Positions 1 through 9,119 of a stretch of DNA of 64,000 bases are shown here, in pieces. The notes below the pieces were generated by a model. The model worked only from the letters and a program-made list of their open reading frames with translations, made no database searches and was not told where the DNA came from. The translations under genes were made by a program, and so were the position numbers. Source of the stretch: an uncultured Hungatella sp. Lineage in GTDB: Bacteria > Bacillota > Clostridia > Lachnospirales > Lachnospiraceae. The stretch covers positions 28,715 through 92,714 of the forward strand of contig CAJTUV010000011.1 in assembly GCA_910579515.1 (NCBI GenBank). Reading direction: 5' to 3'. Within the stretch, counting starts at the first letter, position 1. Each line of letters starts with the position of its first letter.

Positions 1-2232
1 CTCCGAGTGAATCCCATCCCCGAAAATCAATCTGCTGTTCATCCGGTCCAGCATATAGGAACGTCTGGAAGGCGGGTCGTCTAACTGATCTGCTTCCTGC
101 CACCTGACATAAAACGAAGAAATCTCCCCTAAAATGTCATACTCTGCCCTGACTTCATCTGGATGCTCCCTCATCATCTGAACCATCTGCTGTCTGGAAT
201 ATTTTCCCTTTTCATTGACCCACAAATCAAGATCCAGAATATAAGGCACGCCCAGATTCACAGACATATCTGGCAGCGGTTCCTCTAAATAAAAATCTTC
301 CTCTGCCCTGGTTTCTATATTCTCCACCTGGACCGCATTAGGGCAGATGTCCTTGATCACCGGAAGAGCCCCATCTTTCTGCGTTTTGTGAGCATCCACA
401 GGACTGATTCGAATCCAATAAGCCTTTTTCCCTTCCAGAGTCACAGGATGCATATCCGCCTGAGGCATAAACATCACTGTACCAGAGCGGGACATATCCA
501 CTGTGTAGTCCAGAACCTTCATCTGCTTAAACCCTTTGGAAGTACTGTATTCAAACCTGCATTTTGTCCCTTCAAACCGCAGTCCTTCTTCCATCTGAAA
601 CAAGAGGCTCACCGGACCAGCTTCCATTTTCCTGGAAAATCCCAGATATAAGGCGTCTCTTGCATGATTCCCCCTTGAAAACGCAGCAAACGGCCGCCCC
701 TCTTTTACTGCCTTGGTCAAATCCACTTTTTGAGTCCCTACGATAGAGATCAGCCGCTCTGCCTCCATATAGTGACTTTCATAGGAAAATGAAATCTTCA
801 GATTCCCAATATGAGGATAATGGTGAATGCAAGGCCGCATGTAACAGTTATCCGCCTTTAAAACCTGGAGCCTCAAACACCGTCCCTGATATGCCCCGAT
901 CCCTGTCTCCTGCCAGTCGTCCGGACATACAAAAGACAGCTCATACCTGCCCTCATTTCTGTGGGCAAACAAGCTTCTGGTTTCCTGATAAGCGTTCAGC
1001 TTCTTCCATCCAATTCCATTAAAATATTCAAAGGAAACCTCTTCCACCATGGAATCCGCCGCCGTATCCACCCAGATCGCTTTTGGTTTTCTCTTTATAA
1101 TCTTTAGCTGATTGTCCTCTCCCTGAGTCACATTCAGGATCCTGTGCTCTCTGTAGGACACATCAAATTCCAGACAAATCACCGCTCCTGCCTTGCTGAA
1201 ATACTCGTCATGTCCCAGAAAACATTCCTGGTACAATGATAAGGTATCTCCAAAGGGGTCAAAAGACTGAGGATCAAAGTCTGTCACACCGCTGCCTGCA
1301 AACTCTGCAGATGCCTTCTCTCCTGAGGAAGAAACTGCAATTCTGGAAAGGGAATCATTTTCCATCACAGGTTCCTCGGCCATAAGAGCCAGCAGACTGT
1401 ACTCCTGTCCTTCCAGTTTCGTCCTGACGTTCTTTTTCTCCTTCTTTAAAACCACAGTCTCCCTGTCAGAAAGGACCTTCGTCTCCTCAACCGGAATCAG
1501 GCCTTCCTCTGCCAGATAGTAAAACCGATACTGCCCGTCTCTTATTTTCTCTACCAGCTTTTCATTGCCCTGAAGCTTCACATAAATATTGTTATGCTCC
1601 ACATCCAGAACCACAGAATGATACAGGATAAGCCCATTCTTTTCAATTCCCTTTTCCTGACTTCCAAAGAGCCGAAACGGCCGCAGAGGAGCATCCTCCA
1701 TAACCGGTTCCTCCGCAAAATCATCTTCTACGATTTTTGCAGGCTCAAACCGTCCCTTTAAGGGAATAATCTTTCCCTGAGCTCCCTTGGTCATAAATAC
1801 GGCTTCCAAAACAGAGTTGGTCACATACAGATTGTGAGAGGTCTCAAAAATGATCTGCTCCCCGTCTTTTCCTGAGTCTGCCAAAAGCTTTGTGCCTTTA
1901 TAGACGAACACGCCTTCTATCGTGTCGCGAACCAGGTTCATAAGAACCGTAGCTGCCGCCGGTTTCGGCGGAAGCAGGGAGATCCCTAACATATTCACAA
2001 ATTCCGTGTGATACTTCTCCAACACCTGATTATATCTCTGAAGATTTCCGGCCATCTGGTCTGCAAAAATTTTAGCAATCACCGAACCGATATCTGGATT
2101 CTCCCTGTCAAAATGCCACTCAGGAACATAAGAAGAAGCCAATTCCTCTATTCTGTTTTCCAGATCCTCTCTGGACCGTTTATCAATTTTCCACTCATTC
2201 CAATTCTTCTGAATCATATTGTTCTGGCTCAT
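1..2232 (-). CDS. Baseplate J-like protein of the CIS, 3' end outside window
   Basis: This is an open frame of 744 codons that runs off the left edge, so the C-terminus is missing. It starts at ATG 2232 behind a GAGGAAG ribosome site and overlaps the end of the gp25-like gene, which implies coupled translation. The start reads MSQNNMIQKNWNEW, and an early stretch contains the typical YVPEWHFD and DIGSVIAKIFADQ motifs of putative baseplate assembly proteins of the J/gp6 type (Afp11/Pvc11 class). Such proteins form the wedges that connect the hub to the sheath. Position directly after gp25 fits the usual order in CIS and phage tails. The domain call rests on these motifs plus gene order; the exact subfamily cannot be settled because the end is absent. 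Confidence 0.82.
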   Translation of the reverse strand, partial: MSQNNMIQKNWNEWKIDKRSREDLENRIEELASSYVPEWHFDRENPDIGSVIAKIFADQMAGNLQRYNQVLEKYHTEFVNMLGISLLPPKPAAATVLMNLVRDTIEGVFVYKGTKLLADSGKDGEQIIFETSHNLYVTNSVLEAVFMTKGAQGKIIPLKGRFEPAKIVEDDFAEEPVMEDAPLRPFRLFGSQEKGIEKNGLILYHSVVLDVEHNNIYVKLQGNEKLVEKIRDGQYRFYYLAEEGLIPVEETKVLSDRETVVLKKEKKNVRTKLEGQEYSLLALMAEEPVMENDSLSRIAVSSSGEKASAEFAGSGVTDFDPQSFDPFGDTLSLYQECFLGHDEYFSKAGAVICLEFDVSYREHRILNVTQGEDNQLKIIKRKPKAIWVDTAADSMVEEVSFEYFNGIGWKKLNAYQETRSLFAHRNEGRYELSFVCPDDWQETGIGAYQGRCLRLQVLKADNCYMRPCIHHYPHIGNLKISFSYESHYMEAERLISIVGTQKVDLTKAVKEGRPFAAFSRGNHARDALYLGFSRKMEAGPVSLLFQMEEGLRFEGTKCRFEYSTSKGFKQMKVLDYTVDMSRSGTVMFMPQADMHPVTLEGKKAYWIRISPVDAHKTQKDGALPVIKDICPNAVQVENIETRAEEDFYLEEPLPDMSVNLGVPYILDLDLWVNEKGKYSRQQMVQMMREHPDEVRAEYDILGEISSFYVRWQEADQLDDPPSRRSYMLDRMNSRLIFGDGIHSE

Positions 2233-2641
2233 AAGCTTCTTCCTCGGCTGATGCATTTAAATAAAAGGGGAATACCAAATTGTCTCTTATCTGACTGCTT
2301 CGGATGGTATAATCAATGTTTACCAAAAGACATCCCTCCTTTACCTGAGAGTCTGTGGTAATCACCACCTCCCCAATCCTGGGTTCCTGTTTTAAAATCT
2401 GTTCCGTAAGACTGCGGATCATCATATTGACAGTAGTCATGTTGATATCCATAAACGTATAGGACATCAGATTGCTTCCAAATTCCGGCCTGAGAAACCG
2501 TTCTGTTTTCTGAGTCATTAAAATAAGGTACACGGACTCCTTCACGCTTTCCTCTTCTGATGAAACCACAAACCGTCCTGTAGCCGTGTTCACCTGGGGC
2601 GGAAACTTCATCCCGCTGCCTAAAAAACCACGCCCCGCCAT
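2195..2641 (-). CDS. gp25/GpW-like baseplate wedge protein
   Basis: The 148-residue product matches the gp25-like lysozyme-fold wedge family found in all contractile tails (Afp9/Pvc9 class). Visible family features are the segment LILMTQKTERFLRPEFGS, which holds the conserved R-PEFGS core, and the following LTEQILKQEPRI. The first part of the sequence (MAGRGFLGSG) is typical for CIS members. It starts at ATG 2641 after a GGTAGGTAGGT purine-rich site and its 3' end overlaps the baseplate J-like gene by 38 bases. In the assembled particle it would help to trigger sheath contraction from the baseplate. Family assignment is firm; the role is taken from the family. Confidence 0.9.
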   Translation of the reverse strand: MAGRGFLGSGMKFPPQVNTATGRFVVSSEEESVKESVYLILMTQKTERFLRPEFGSNLMSYTFMDINMTTVNMMIRSLTEQILKQEPRIGEVVITTDSQVKEGCLLVNIDYTIRSSQIRDNLVFPFYLNASAEEEAYEPEQYDSEELE

Positions 2642-2659
2642 ACACCTACCTACCTTTCT

Positions 2660-3472
2660 CTATCCGATCCTGACAGGCGTTCCGGAAACCGAAGCCGCCG
2701 CGCTGCTCTTTAACTTTAACAGTCCATTGGCCTCTGCGGAAAAACTCCCTGCCTTCATCGACATCCCTCCGTCAGACTGTAAGTTCATGTTCCCGCTTGT
2801 CTTCACATCCAATTTGGAAGCATTCAACTGAACCGTTCCATTGCTTCCATTCATAATCAGTTCAATGTTGTCCCCTACTTTAACTGTCAGTTTTTTCTCC
2901 GCAGTAATCTCCATGACTCCTGACTCTGTGTTCATCTCAATATGATTTTTCCCGTCTTTGTCAGAAATCAGAATCACATGCTTCTCATTGTCAAGTTCGA
3001 TCCGGTGCGTCTCTTTGGCAGTAACCACCTTGATTTTGTCCTTGTCGCCCTCGCCTTCCTTGTTGTCTTCAAAATAAATGGTGTTTCCATTTTTGGTGAC
3101 AATCTTTTTAAACTGATTCTCCTCGTCCGCAGACTTTTTTAGAATCTGATCTCTGTCCTTTGGAATACAGCCAATCACATAAGGCTTTTCGATATTCCCC
3201 TGTTCAAACACCAAAAGAACCTGATCTCCTACTTCTGGAAGGAAGTAGTGTCCCCATTTGGAACCGCTGGAAGGCATGGCGACTCTGGCCCACTTTAATT
3301 CATTGGCGTCTTTATCCCTGGTAGGCACTGTGACGCAGACTCTGCCAGGCATATCCTTATCGTAATTCTTTGCCACCTGGCCTACCACCACTCCAAAAAT
3401 CCGGTTATCTCCTGTGTCGGTCTTCATCACCTGTTTTTCTGTAATATCGTCAATGACGTCAAATAATCCCAT
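2660..3472 (-). CDS. Spike protein, VgrG/gpV-like OB-fold plus beta-helix
   Basis: The 270-residue product is a gpV/gp5-type central spike. Residues about 25-105 form the OB-fold domain (IFGVVVGQVAKNYDKD, then GRVCVTVPTRD and LPEVGDQVLLVFEQGN, the classic VgrG phrase). The rest contains alternating short strands rich in K, D, N and T, as expected for the triple-stranded beta-helix that carries the tip. The start ATG 3472 sits behind GGAGTATAGC and lies 2 bases from the hub gene stop, so the two are probably translated as a pair. In VgrG proteins hub and spike are one chain; here they are separate genes, as in phages such as Mu and P2. No effector domain is fused at the C-terminus. Confidence 0.9.
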   Translation of the reverse strand: MGLFDVIDDITEKQVMKTDTGDNRIFGVVVGQVAKNYDKDMPGRVCVTVPTRDKDANELKWARVAMPSSGSKWGHYFLPEVGDQVLLVFEQGNIEKPYVIGCIPKDRDQILKKSADEENQFKKIVTKNGNTIYFEDNKEGEGDKDKIKVVTAKETHRIELDNEKHVILISDKDGKNHIEMNTESGVMEITAEKKLTVKVGDNIELIMNGSNGTVQLNASKLDVKTSGNMNLQSDGGMSMKAGSFSAEANGLLKLKSSAAASVSGTPVRIG

Positions 3473-3473
3473 G

Positions 3474-4640
3474 CTATACTCCTGTCTCCATGCTGGCCGC
3501 TTTTCCCACGATCTTCGTCACATATCCTTTCTCGCTGTCCATCTTATGCCGGACCGTGACCAGATAGAAGGTATTTGACACCGCCATTCCAAGTCCCTTG
3601 ATCTTCAAAAACCGCCCCGGCGTCAGCTCTGGCAGACCGATAAATTCTGCTTCCAGGGTTCCCAGCCTGTAAGAAATGTCTTCCATCAAATATTCTGCCC
3701 TGTAGCCAGCCTCCTTCTGGGAAGATATGGTCGGATCAATGTATACTTTCTGGGCTTTTGTCACTAAAGGCTTGGCCTTATTTCCCATAGACACCTTATT
3801 CTGCAGCTTCTTTGATGAAGAAATCATTTTGGATTTGCCTACATCCATCCCCCGCACTTCTACCTTTCCCACAATCCCCGTCAGATCGTAGCCCACATCA
3901 AAACTCCGCAGTCCCTCTCCGGGCCCTGCCTCCAGAAGAATCTCTTTGTTGCTTTTAGCCTTTCTGAAATACACGGTTCCCCCAATGGAAAAAAACTCAA
4001 AATTAAATTTTTTCGCCGCTTTCACCACAAATTCATAATCGCTTTCACAGACCATCTCAATCGACTTGTCTGTGGCCTTGTTTCCCTGAGAGCTTCCGCC
4101 CGGCTCCATGTCTGGCGTATCCGTTATGTCCAGTTTGGTGACGACTCCAATAGACTTTAACTTTTCATAGGCAGACGAGGTCTGCTCTAAAATTTCCTGG
4201 ACTCCCTTAGAAAAGCTGGCAGATTCCAACTGTCTGGAATACGTTCCGGCCATCATAATTCCCTTAATATCCATAGCCGTCACCTCCACTCCAGGCATCT
4301 CCCCTTCCTGAAAGGAAAAATTAACTCTGGAAATAAATCCCCGAAAAATTTCCCGTAAATGGATTCCATATCCCAGATTAATGATCACGCTGGAACCCAT
4401 GAAAATATATTTTTTCAAATCTGAAAACCGAAACTCGCTGAGAGTCCTGTCATAGCAGCCATAGATCCAGAAAGTAGCCATAGCCGCCTCAAATCCGCTG
4501 GTCATCTCCACTTCAATGTCTGAAATTTGAAACCCATGTGGATTATCCACAACGTCGTTTCCATTGACTACAATCTGAGCCAGAGGGTGAGAAAAATTCT
4601 CATATTTTTCTTTTAATTTTTCATATTCAAACGATGCCAC
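3474..4640 (-). CDS. Tail hub protein, gpD/gp27-like
   Basis: The protein belongs to the phage late control D / gp27 hub family. The N-terminal part has the characteristic phrases IVVNGNDV, EVEMTSGFEAAMATFWIYG and the REIFRGFISRVNF strand pair; the centre has the conserved EMVCESDYEFVVKAAKKFNFEFF segment. The hub forms the trimeric ring that links the tube to the spike encoded 2 bases downstream. I chose the GTG at 4640 as start because GGAAAGGGG lies 9 bases before it; an in-frame GTG at 4676 would add 12 residues and has no good site. A perfect DnaA-box sequence at 4553-4561 is inside the gene and is probably chance. Confidence 0.87.
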   Translation of the reverse strand: MASFEYEKLKEKYENFSHPLAQIVVNGNDVVDNPHGFQISDIEVEMTSGFEAAMATFWIYGCYDRTLSEFRFSDLKKYIFMGSSVIINLGYGIHLREIFRGFISRVNFSFQEGEMPGVEVTAMDIKGIMMAGTYSRQLESASFSKGVQEILEQTSSAYEKLKSIGVVTKLDITDTPDMEPGGSSQGNKATDKSIEMVCESDYEFVVKAAKKFNFEFFSIGGTVYFRKAKSNKEILLEAGPGEGLRSFDVGYDLTGIVGKVEVRGMDVGKSKMISSSKKLQNKVSMGNKAKPLVTKAQKVYIDPTISSQKEAGYRAEYLMEDISYRLGTLEAEFIGLPELTPGRFLKIKGLGMAVSNTFYLVTVRHKMDSEKGYVTKIVGKAASMETGV

Positions 4641-4683
4641 AGCCTCTGTCCCCTTTCCGCCTAGTATGACCCACACTAGATGA

Positions 4684-5562
4684 TCAAAGATTAAAATTCA
4701 ACAGATTTCCAGCCTTTTCAGCCGCTTTCACATAACTTTGATTTCCCGCTTCAAAAAGTTCCTGATAATATGCCTGCCACATTCCCATACTGCTTGGAGA
4801 AACGGCCTCGTCTGCGCAGACCAGAGAAAGATTTACGAAAGCCCTTACAGGCAGGCCCTGTACATTAAACATGGTATACTGAGCGGACACTCTGTTTAAA
4901 ATTCCTGTGTAGGTCATAGTTCCCCAGTGAAATGTAATTCTTCTGGTATATTTGGAACGAAGCGCCGCAATAAATCCCTCTACCTCTGTCTGAACGGAAT
5001 AATCCTTTTTGCCTTTCGCTGTAAGCGCCGCCTTCGCAGCTCCAGTAGCCATGGCAGTCGTTGACGTATTGGCCTTGTCTGCCATAAACGCATCCTGGGG
5101 ATCTACCTTGTCAAAAATAAGCCTTACATTCAAAGTAATTCTCACATCCGCCTTGTCAAATGTGATACTGTTTCCCTTTTCTGAAAAATCGGTCTTGCTG
5201 GCCAGGCCGCCGCCGTATCCAGACAAAGACAGCTCATTGGGATTAAATTGTACATAAAACAGCTTCCGTGTGGCCCCCTCAATACCGGACAGCAAAGAGG
5301 CAGGGCCCTCCAACACATTTAATTTGCTCCCTTTGGCTATATCATTTACTGTGTCCGTCAGAGCGGAAATGCCCGCCAGGGTATTGGAAGCCTTTAAAGA
5401 AGGCAGGGAAACAGCCGATGACAGCTTTCCGGTCAGACCTCCGCCCTGTACTTCCACAGGCGGTTCCACAATCACCTTGCGCCCTCTCATGTCAATAATC
5501 TCTATGACCGCCTTCTCTATATTTCCGGTCCGTGAAACAGCGTCCATGCCTAGCTTTGACAT
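4684..5562 (-). CDS. CIS tube protein (Afp7-like N-domain), paralog 2
   Basis: The 292-residue protein carries the CIS tube protein domain seen in Afp7/Pvc7: the signature LFYVQFNPNELSLSGYGG near residue 115, followed by RITLNVRLIFDKVDPQDAFM and later ITFHWGTMTYTGILNRVSAQYTMF. These proteins sit between the tube and the hub. The neighbouring upstream gene is a clear paralog with the same three motifs. Afp7-type proteins usually end in a LysM domain; I see no LysM motif here, and the C-terminus is only a short helix. Start ATG 5562 follows GAGGAGAAACG. The first 100 residues, rich in Gly/Ser/Leu, are an extension not obvious in the paralog. Confidence 0.84.
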   Translation of the reverse strand: MSKLGMDAVSRTGNIEKAVIEIIDMRGRKVIVEPPVEVQGGGLTGKLSSAVSLPSLKASNTLAGISALTDTVNDIAKGSKLNVLEGPASLLSGIEGATRKLFYVQFNPNELSLSGYGGGLASKTDFSEKGNSITFDKADVRITLNVRLIFDKVDPQDAFMADKANTSTTAMATGAAKAALTAKGKKDYSVQTEVEGFIAALRSKYTRRITFHWGTMTYTGILNRVSAQYTMFNVQGLPVRAFVNLSLVCADEAVSPSSMGMWQAYYQELFEAGNQSYVKAAEKAGNLLNFNL

Positions 5563-5577
5563 CGTTTCTCCTCTCGT

Positions 5578-6402
5578 CTACAGGTTAAGATTCAAAAAAT
5601 TATTATTCGTGGCTTTGGAAAATGCGTTCTTTATTCCACTTGTCACATTCTCCTCCGCCTTCCCAAATGCTTTGGTAAATGCCTGATCCCAGTAAATCTC
5701 GTCATATCCATACTGAGGCTCGTCGCCTTGGCGAATGGTTAAATCCACTACGCCCCGGATCGGGTTTCCCACCTTGTTAAACATCGTATAGCGGGTGTTG
5801 ACGCTGGTCAGTTCTCCCCGAAAACACATTTTTGCCCAGAAAAAAATAACCTGTCTGGTCTCGTCCTGGGTGAGAAGAGCAATAAGACCATCAATCTGAG
5901 CCTGAACCGAATAAGCGCCCTTTTTATTTCTTACTGCGTTTCCAATCTCGGAAGTCACATTTCCAACTGTCAGGGCAGTATTTTCAAGCATAAATGCATC
6001 GCTGGGATTCATATCGTCAAAAATGAGCTGAAGACTCATGGTGGTAGACACTGGCTGAACCACCTGAACAATCTGATTATTGCTTCCGCTTCCCAGATCT
6101 CCGCCGGAATATTGAACCTGGCGTCCTGCCTGAGTCTCCATATGAATGGAGCTGGGATTATACTGAACTTCCAGCGCCAGATAACCAGAGCCTGTCATGA
6201 GACTCTCTGGCTTTGTCAAAGAGCTAAAAGTCTGGGAAGCCAAAGCTTTTTTGGTGCTCTCTAATAGCTTTTTCTGAAGATTGCCAGCAGCTTTTGCCGT
6301 ATTTTTGACAGAATCCTCTTCGTCCATTTTCCTGACGCACAAAATGGCCTTTGGAATATTTCCGCTGATACTGCTGAGTACTTGCTGTCCGAAAGCGTTC
6401 AT
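5578..6402 (-). CDS. CIS tube protein (Afp7-like N-domain), paralog 1
   Basis: The 274-residue product has the same architecture as its neighbour at 4684-5562: the Asn-Pro strand YLALEVQYNPSSIHM, the TTMSLQLIFDDMNPSDAFM segment, and IFFWAKMCFRGELTSVNTRYTMF. The two proteins are diverged but collinear, so they arose by duplication and probably form stacked or mixed rings between tube and hub. It has no C-terminal LysM domain. The start ATG 6402 is 4 bases downstream of the stop of the 864-residue coil gene, with GGCGGGGG as a ribosome site inside that stop region. Assignment to the family is confident; the ring model is inference. Confidence 0.83.
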   Translation of the reverse strand: MNAFGQQVLSSISGNIPKAILCVRKMDEEDSVKNTAKAAGNLQKKLLESTKKALASQTFSSLTKPESLMTGSGYLALEVQYNPSSIHMETQAGRQVQYSGGDLGSGSNNQIVQVVQPVSTTMSLQLIFDDMNPSDAFMLENTALTVGNVTSEIGNAVRNKKGAYSVQAQIDGLIALLTQDETRQVIFFWAKMCFRGELTSVNTRYTMFNKVGNPIRGVVDLTIRQGDEPQYGYDEIYWDQAFTKAFGKAEENVTSGIKNAFSKATNNNFLNLNL

Positions 6403-6405
6403 CCA

Positions 6406-9000
6406 TTAATACCCCCGCCTCTTCTTTTCATTTTGGAGCCGCTTCTCCAACTTGGAATAGACTTGATCAGAAATATTGCCAATCTGTCTCTGCACTCCCC
6501 TTTGAATCAGTTCTGTCAAATCTTCTGCCTCTTTTATCAGAGTGTTCTGCTCCTGTCTGTGTATGGTGGTATGGCGGACCTGCTTTTCCTCTCTCTCCTG
6601 CTCCTCCACCTGGACCTTTTCCCTTGTGGTCCTGTTCTGATTCAAAATCTGCTCCAACATTTCCTCGTCTATCTGATTCTCTACAGACTTGTGAACCAGA
6701 GAAACACTGGTCTGTTCCTGCTCTGTCCTCGTCTGCGTTCTGGGCTCTGTCCGTTTTCCCTCTTCCCACTTTTCCAAAACTGTCTCTGATATTCGATTTA
6801 TCTGTTCGGTTTCTCTCTCAGAGATCTGCTCCTGTGTACGGCTTTCTCTTTCTATCTGCTGAATATCGTGAAGAAGGAGCCCTATGTTATTTTCAGCCAC
6901 ATCCTCTTGTCCTGCTGTATGACCTTTGCTGCTTTGATACTGCTCCAGCCTCTCATAAATTCTTTTTGTCTCTTCTGGAAGAATCTGAGAAAACTTTTGG
7001 AAATGTTCCAGCCTCTGTTCCTGCCTTACTTTTGTCTCCTGACGGTATTCCTCTATAAGCTGGGCTGGATTCTGGAGGGCCTTTAAACTCTCCTGGCGCA
7101 TTCTCTGGACGGACGGTCTGGCTTTTTGCTCTGTTTGTCCCTGCTGCTGTAAAATCTCCTGATATCGGTTAAAGTTCTCTATGTTCTGCTGGTTAATCTG
7201 CCTAATTTTCTGTTCCACAGCCTCCAGGTTTTCTTCCTTGTTTATTAAGGTCTGCAAAACTTCCTTCTCCTCTGTGACCGATACCTGTTCCGGAGCTTTT
7301 GGAGTCTTTAAAACGGCAGGCAGTTCTTCTTTCTGTTCACTCATATTCTGATGGAAGGGGCTTTCATAAAATTCTGTCAAAATCTGGTTTCTGGTTTCCT
7401 GCTGGTGGATCACCGGCTGTCTTTTCGTCAGACGCTCTCTGTATTCTGACAGAAGACTCTTCGTCTCCCTCTCCAGCCTGATTCCCTCTTCCTGCCTGCT
7501 GTCCGTTTCCTGTCTGGGCTCTCCTCCTTCGCCTTCCTCTGATGCCTGTCTATGTTGAAGATTCAGATACTGCAGCGGGTAGGACTCCCTCGCTCCTTCC
7601 CTCATTCTTTTCTCTTCTTCTGAAACACTTCCCTCTTTTCTTTCCTTCTCCTGGTCCGTCAAAGCGTCCCCAAAAGCTTGTCTTCTCTCTCCAAAGTCTG
7701 CCTGAAGACTCTCGGTTCTCTGACGGAGCCTGGTAATCTCCATATACCGTTCTACTTGTTTCTGTATCTGAAGCTGATGCTGCTGCGTTAGCATAGCTTT
7801 TCCTTCTTCCGGCAAACCTTCCTCTGTTCCCTCGAAAGCCTCGGCGACAGGATGTTGAAGCCATGCCTCTCTAAGATAAACGTTTTCCTCTCCTGGTTCA
7901 TGGAACACTACATTCGTTTCTCTCACTCTGGCTGTCACAGGCTCTTCCTGACCCAAAGCCAGAAGTCTGTAGACTGCCTGAAGCTCCTGCTCATACACCT
8001 GGCTCTGATACACAGCCAGGTCTTGTCTGTTTTCCAGTGTGTCAAAATGGCTGGCGCTCTCATTTTTCAGACGCCAGAGTGTGTTTTCCATAGTCTGATA
8101 GAGAGCATGTTCCAGATTCAGCCATGTATCATGGCTTCTTAGCTGCTTCTCAAACCGACTGAAATACAAATTATCAATGAGGCTTAACAAAACTGCAGAT
8201 GTAATCTGAGTGTTTACCGTATCCTGGGTCACTTGGTCCTCTTCTAAATTCATGGTCTCATAATAGTTTTCATTCCTGTAGATCAAGGGGGTTTTCTCTT
8301 CCTGAACCACATTCCGCAACTGATTCAGCAAAATATTGGCTGCCACTCGTTTCTGCTCTGTAATCTGAAGCTCCTGATTTGAGACATACTGGCTGTTGCT
8401 GCTGGAACCGCCGATAAAATTCTGTAGGATCTGATACACAGCGCCTGTCTGAAGACGGCTCATAATGGTTTCGTGAAGGTGAAGATTGGTCTGGCTTTCA
8501 TACTGTTCTGTAACGTCTTTTCCCGCCTTTTCGGATTGACTGTATTCCTGAACCACCTGGTTTAGCTCTTCCAGGTGATTCCAATAAAGACTGATTAACT
8601 GCTCTGTATTCTGGGTCTTTTGTTTCAGCCTGGTAACCTGACTCATAAACTGACTTACGTTTTGAATCCCCAGCTTATTTAAGACTTCTGTGATATAAGT
8701 CCGATCCTGATAAGTCATATTCACGTTGTCTGTGAGAACGATTCGGTTCAGGAGGTTATTCACAATCTCCAATTTCGTCTCCTGGTTGTTCTGGATTCTA
8801 GTGTTGTTGACCAGGCTGGTCATGCCGCCTTCCCCAATATAAATTTCAGGAGGTACTGATAATAAATGAAGCAGATCTTCTTGTTCGATTCTGGAGGACA
8901 TCAGTTGGTAATTTCCGCTGATTTTATGGTAAAATCCCTCCCAAGAGGAAACCACAGGAGCCTGGCATTTTAATTCTATGGGCGCTTTTACTGTGAGCAT
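6406..9000 (-). CDS. Large Gln/Glu-rich coiled-coil protein of the CIS, unknown
   Basis: The 864-residue product has a folded-looking N-terminal part (residues 1-100, with GEGGMTSLVNNTRI) and then about 750 residues extremely rich in Q, E, R and L with long predicted helices and heptad-like spacing. There is no signal peptide, transmembrane segment or recognised enzyme motif. It starts at ATG 9000 behind a strong AAAGGAGGAAC site. It lies between the repeat-fused tube protein and the CIS tube paralogs. The only large helical structural protein in this part of the locus, it is the best candidate here for a tape measure that sets sheath length; a chaperone or a loaded cargo protein are alternatives. 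I do not recognise the family, so the function is inference from composition and position. Confidence 0.6.
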   Translation of the reverse strand: MLTVKAPIELKCQAPVVSSWEGFYHKISGNYQLMSSRIEQEDLLHLLSVPPEIYIGEGGMTSLVNNTRIQNNQETKLEIVNNLLNRIVLTDNVNMTYQDRTYITEVLNKLGIQNVSQFMSQVTRLKQKTQNTEQLISLYWNHLEELNQVVQEYSQSEKAGKDVTEQYESQTNLHLHETIMSRLQTGAVYQILQNFIGGSSSNSQYVSNQELQITEQKRVAANILLNQLRNVVQEEKTPLIYRNENYYETMNLEEDQVTQDTVNTQITSAVLLSLIDNLYFSRFEKQLRSHDTWLNLEHALYQTMENTLWRLKNESASHFDTLENRQDLAVYQSQVYEQELQAVYRLLALGQEEPVTARVRETNVVFHEPGEENVYLREAWLQHPVAEAFEGTEEGLPEEGKAMLTQQHQLQIQKQVERYMEITRLRQRTESLQADFGERRQAFGDALTDQEKERKEGSVSEEEKRMREGARESYPLQYLNLQHRQASEEGEGGEPRQETDSRQEEGIRLERETKSLLSEYRERLTKRQPVIHQQETRNQILTEFYESPFHQNMSEQKEELPAVLKTPKAPEQVSVTEEKEVLQTLINKEENLEAVEQKIRQINQQNIENFNRYQEILQQQGQTEQKARPSVQRMRQESLKALQNPAQLIEEYRQETKVRQEQRLEHFQKFSQILPEETKRIYERLEQYQSSKGHTAGQEDVAENNIGLLLHDIQQIERESRTQEQISERETEQINRISETVLEKWEEGKRTEPRTQTRTEQEQTSVSLVHKSVENQIDEEMLEQILNQNRTTREKVQVEEQEREEKQVRHTTIHRQEQNTLIKEAEDLTELIQRGVQRQIGNISDQVYSKLEKRLQNEKKRRGY

Positions 9001-9096
9001 GACTGGGGGTTCCTCCTTTCAATGGGATGTTAGGATAGGTGGTTGCAAAAGTCAAAGTTGTGGAGAAGATTCTGACAATATCTTCCGCTAAATTTT

Positions 9097-9111
9097 GCGT
9101 TTCGCAAACGC
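9097..9111 (-). other. Small intercistronic hairpin
   Basis: The 119-base gap between the repeat-fused tube gene and the 864-residue coil gene contains a perfect GCGTTT-GCG-AAACGC hairpin, followed on the minus strand by AAAATTT. A second weak hairpin (GGAAGAT/ATCTTCT) lies 10-30 bases further on. Neither has a true U-run. They may lower read-through or protect mRNA ends within the operon, but no function is shown. Confidence 0.35.
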
Positions 9112-9119
9112 CTGGGATA

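Noticed and set aside
4553..4561. DnaA box inside the tail hub gene
   Set aside because: A single site within coding sequence, about what chance predicts for the window.
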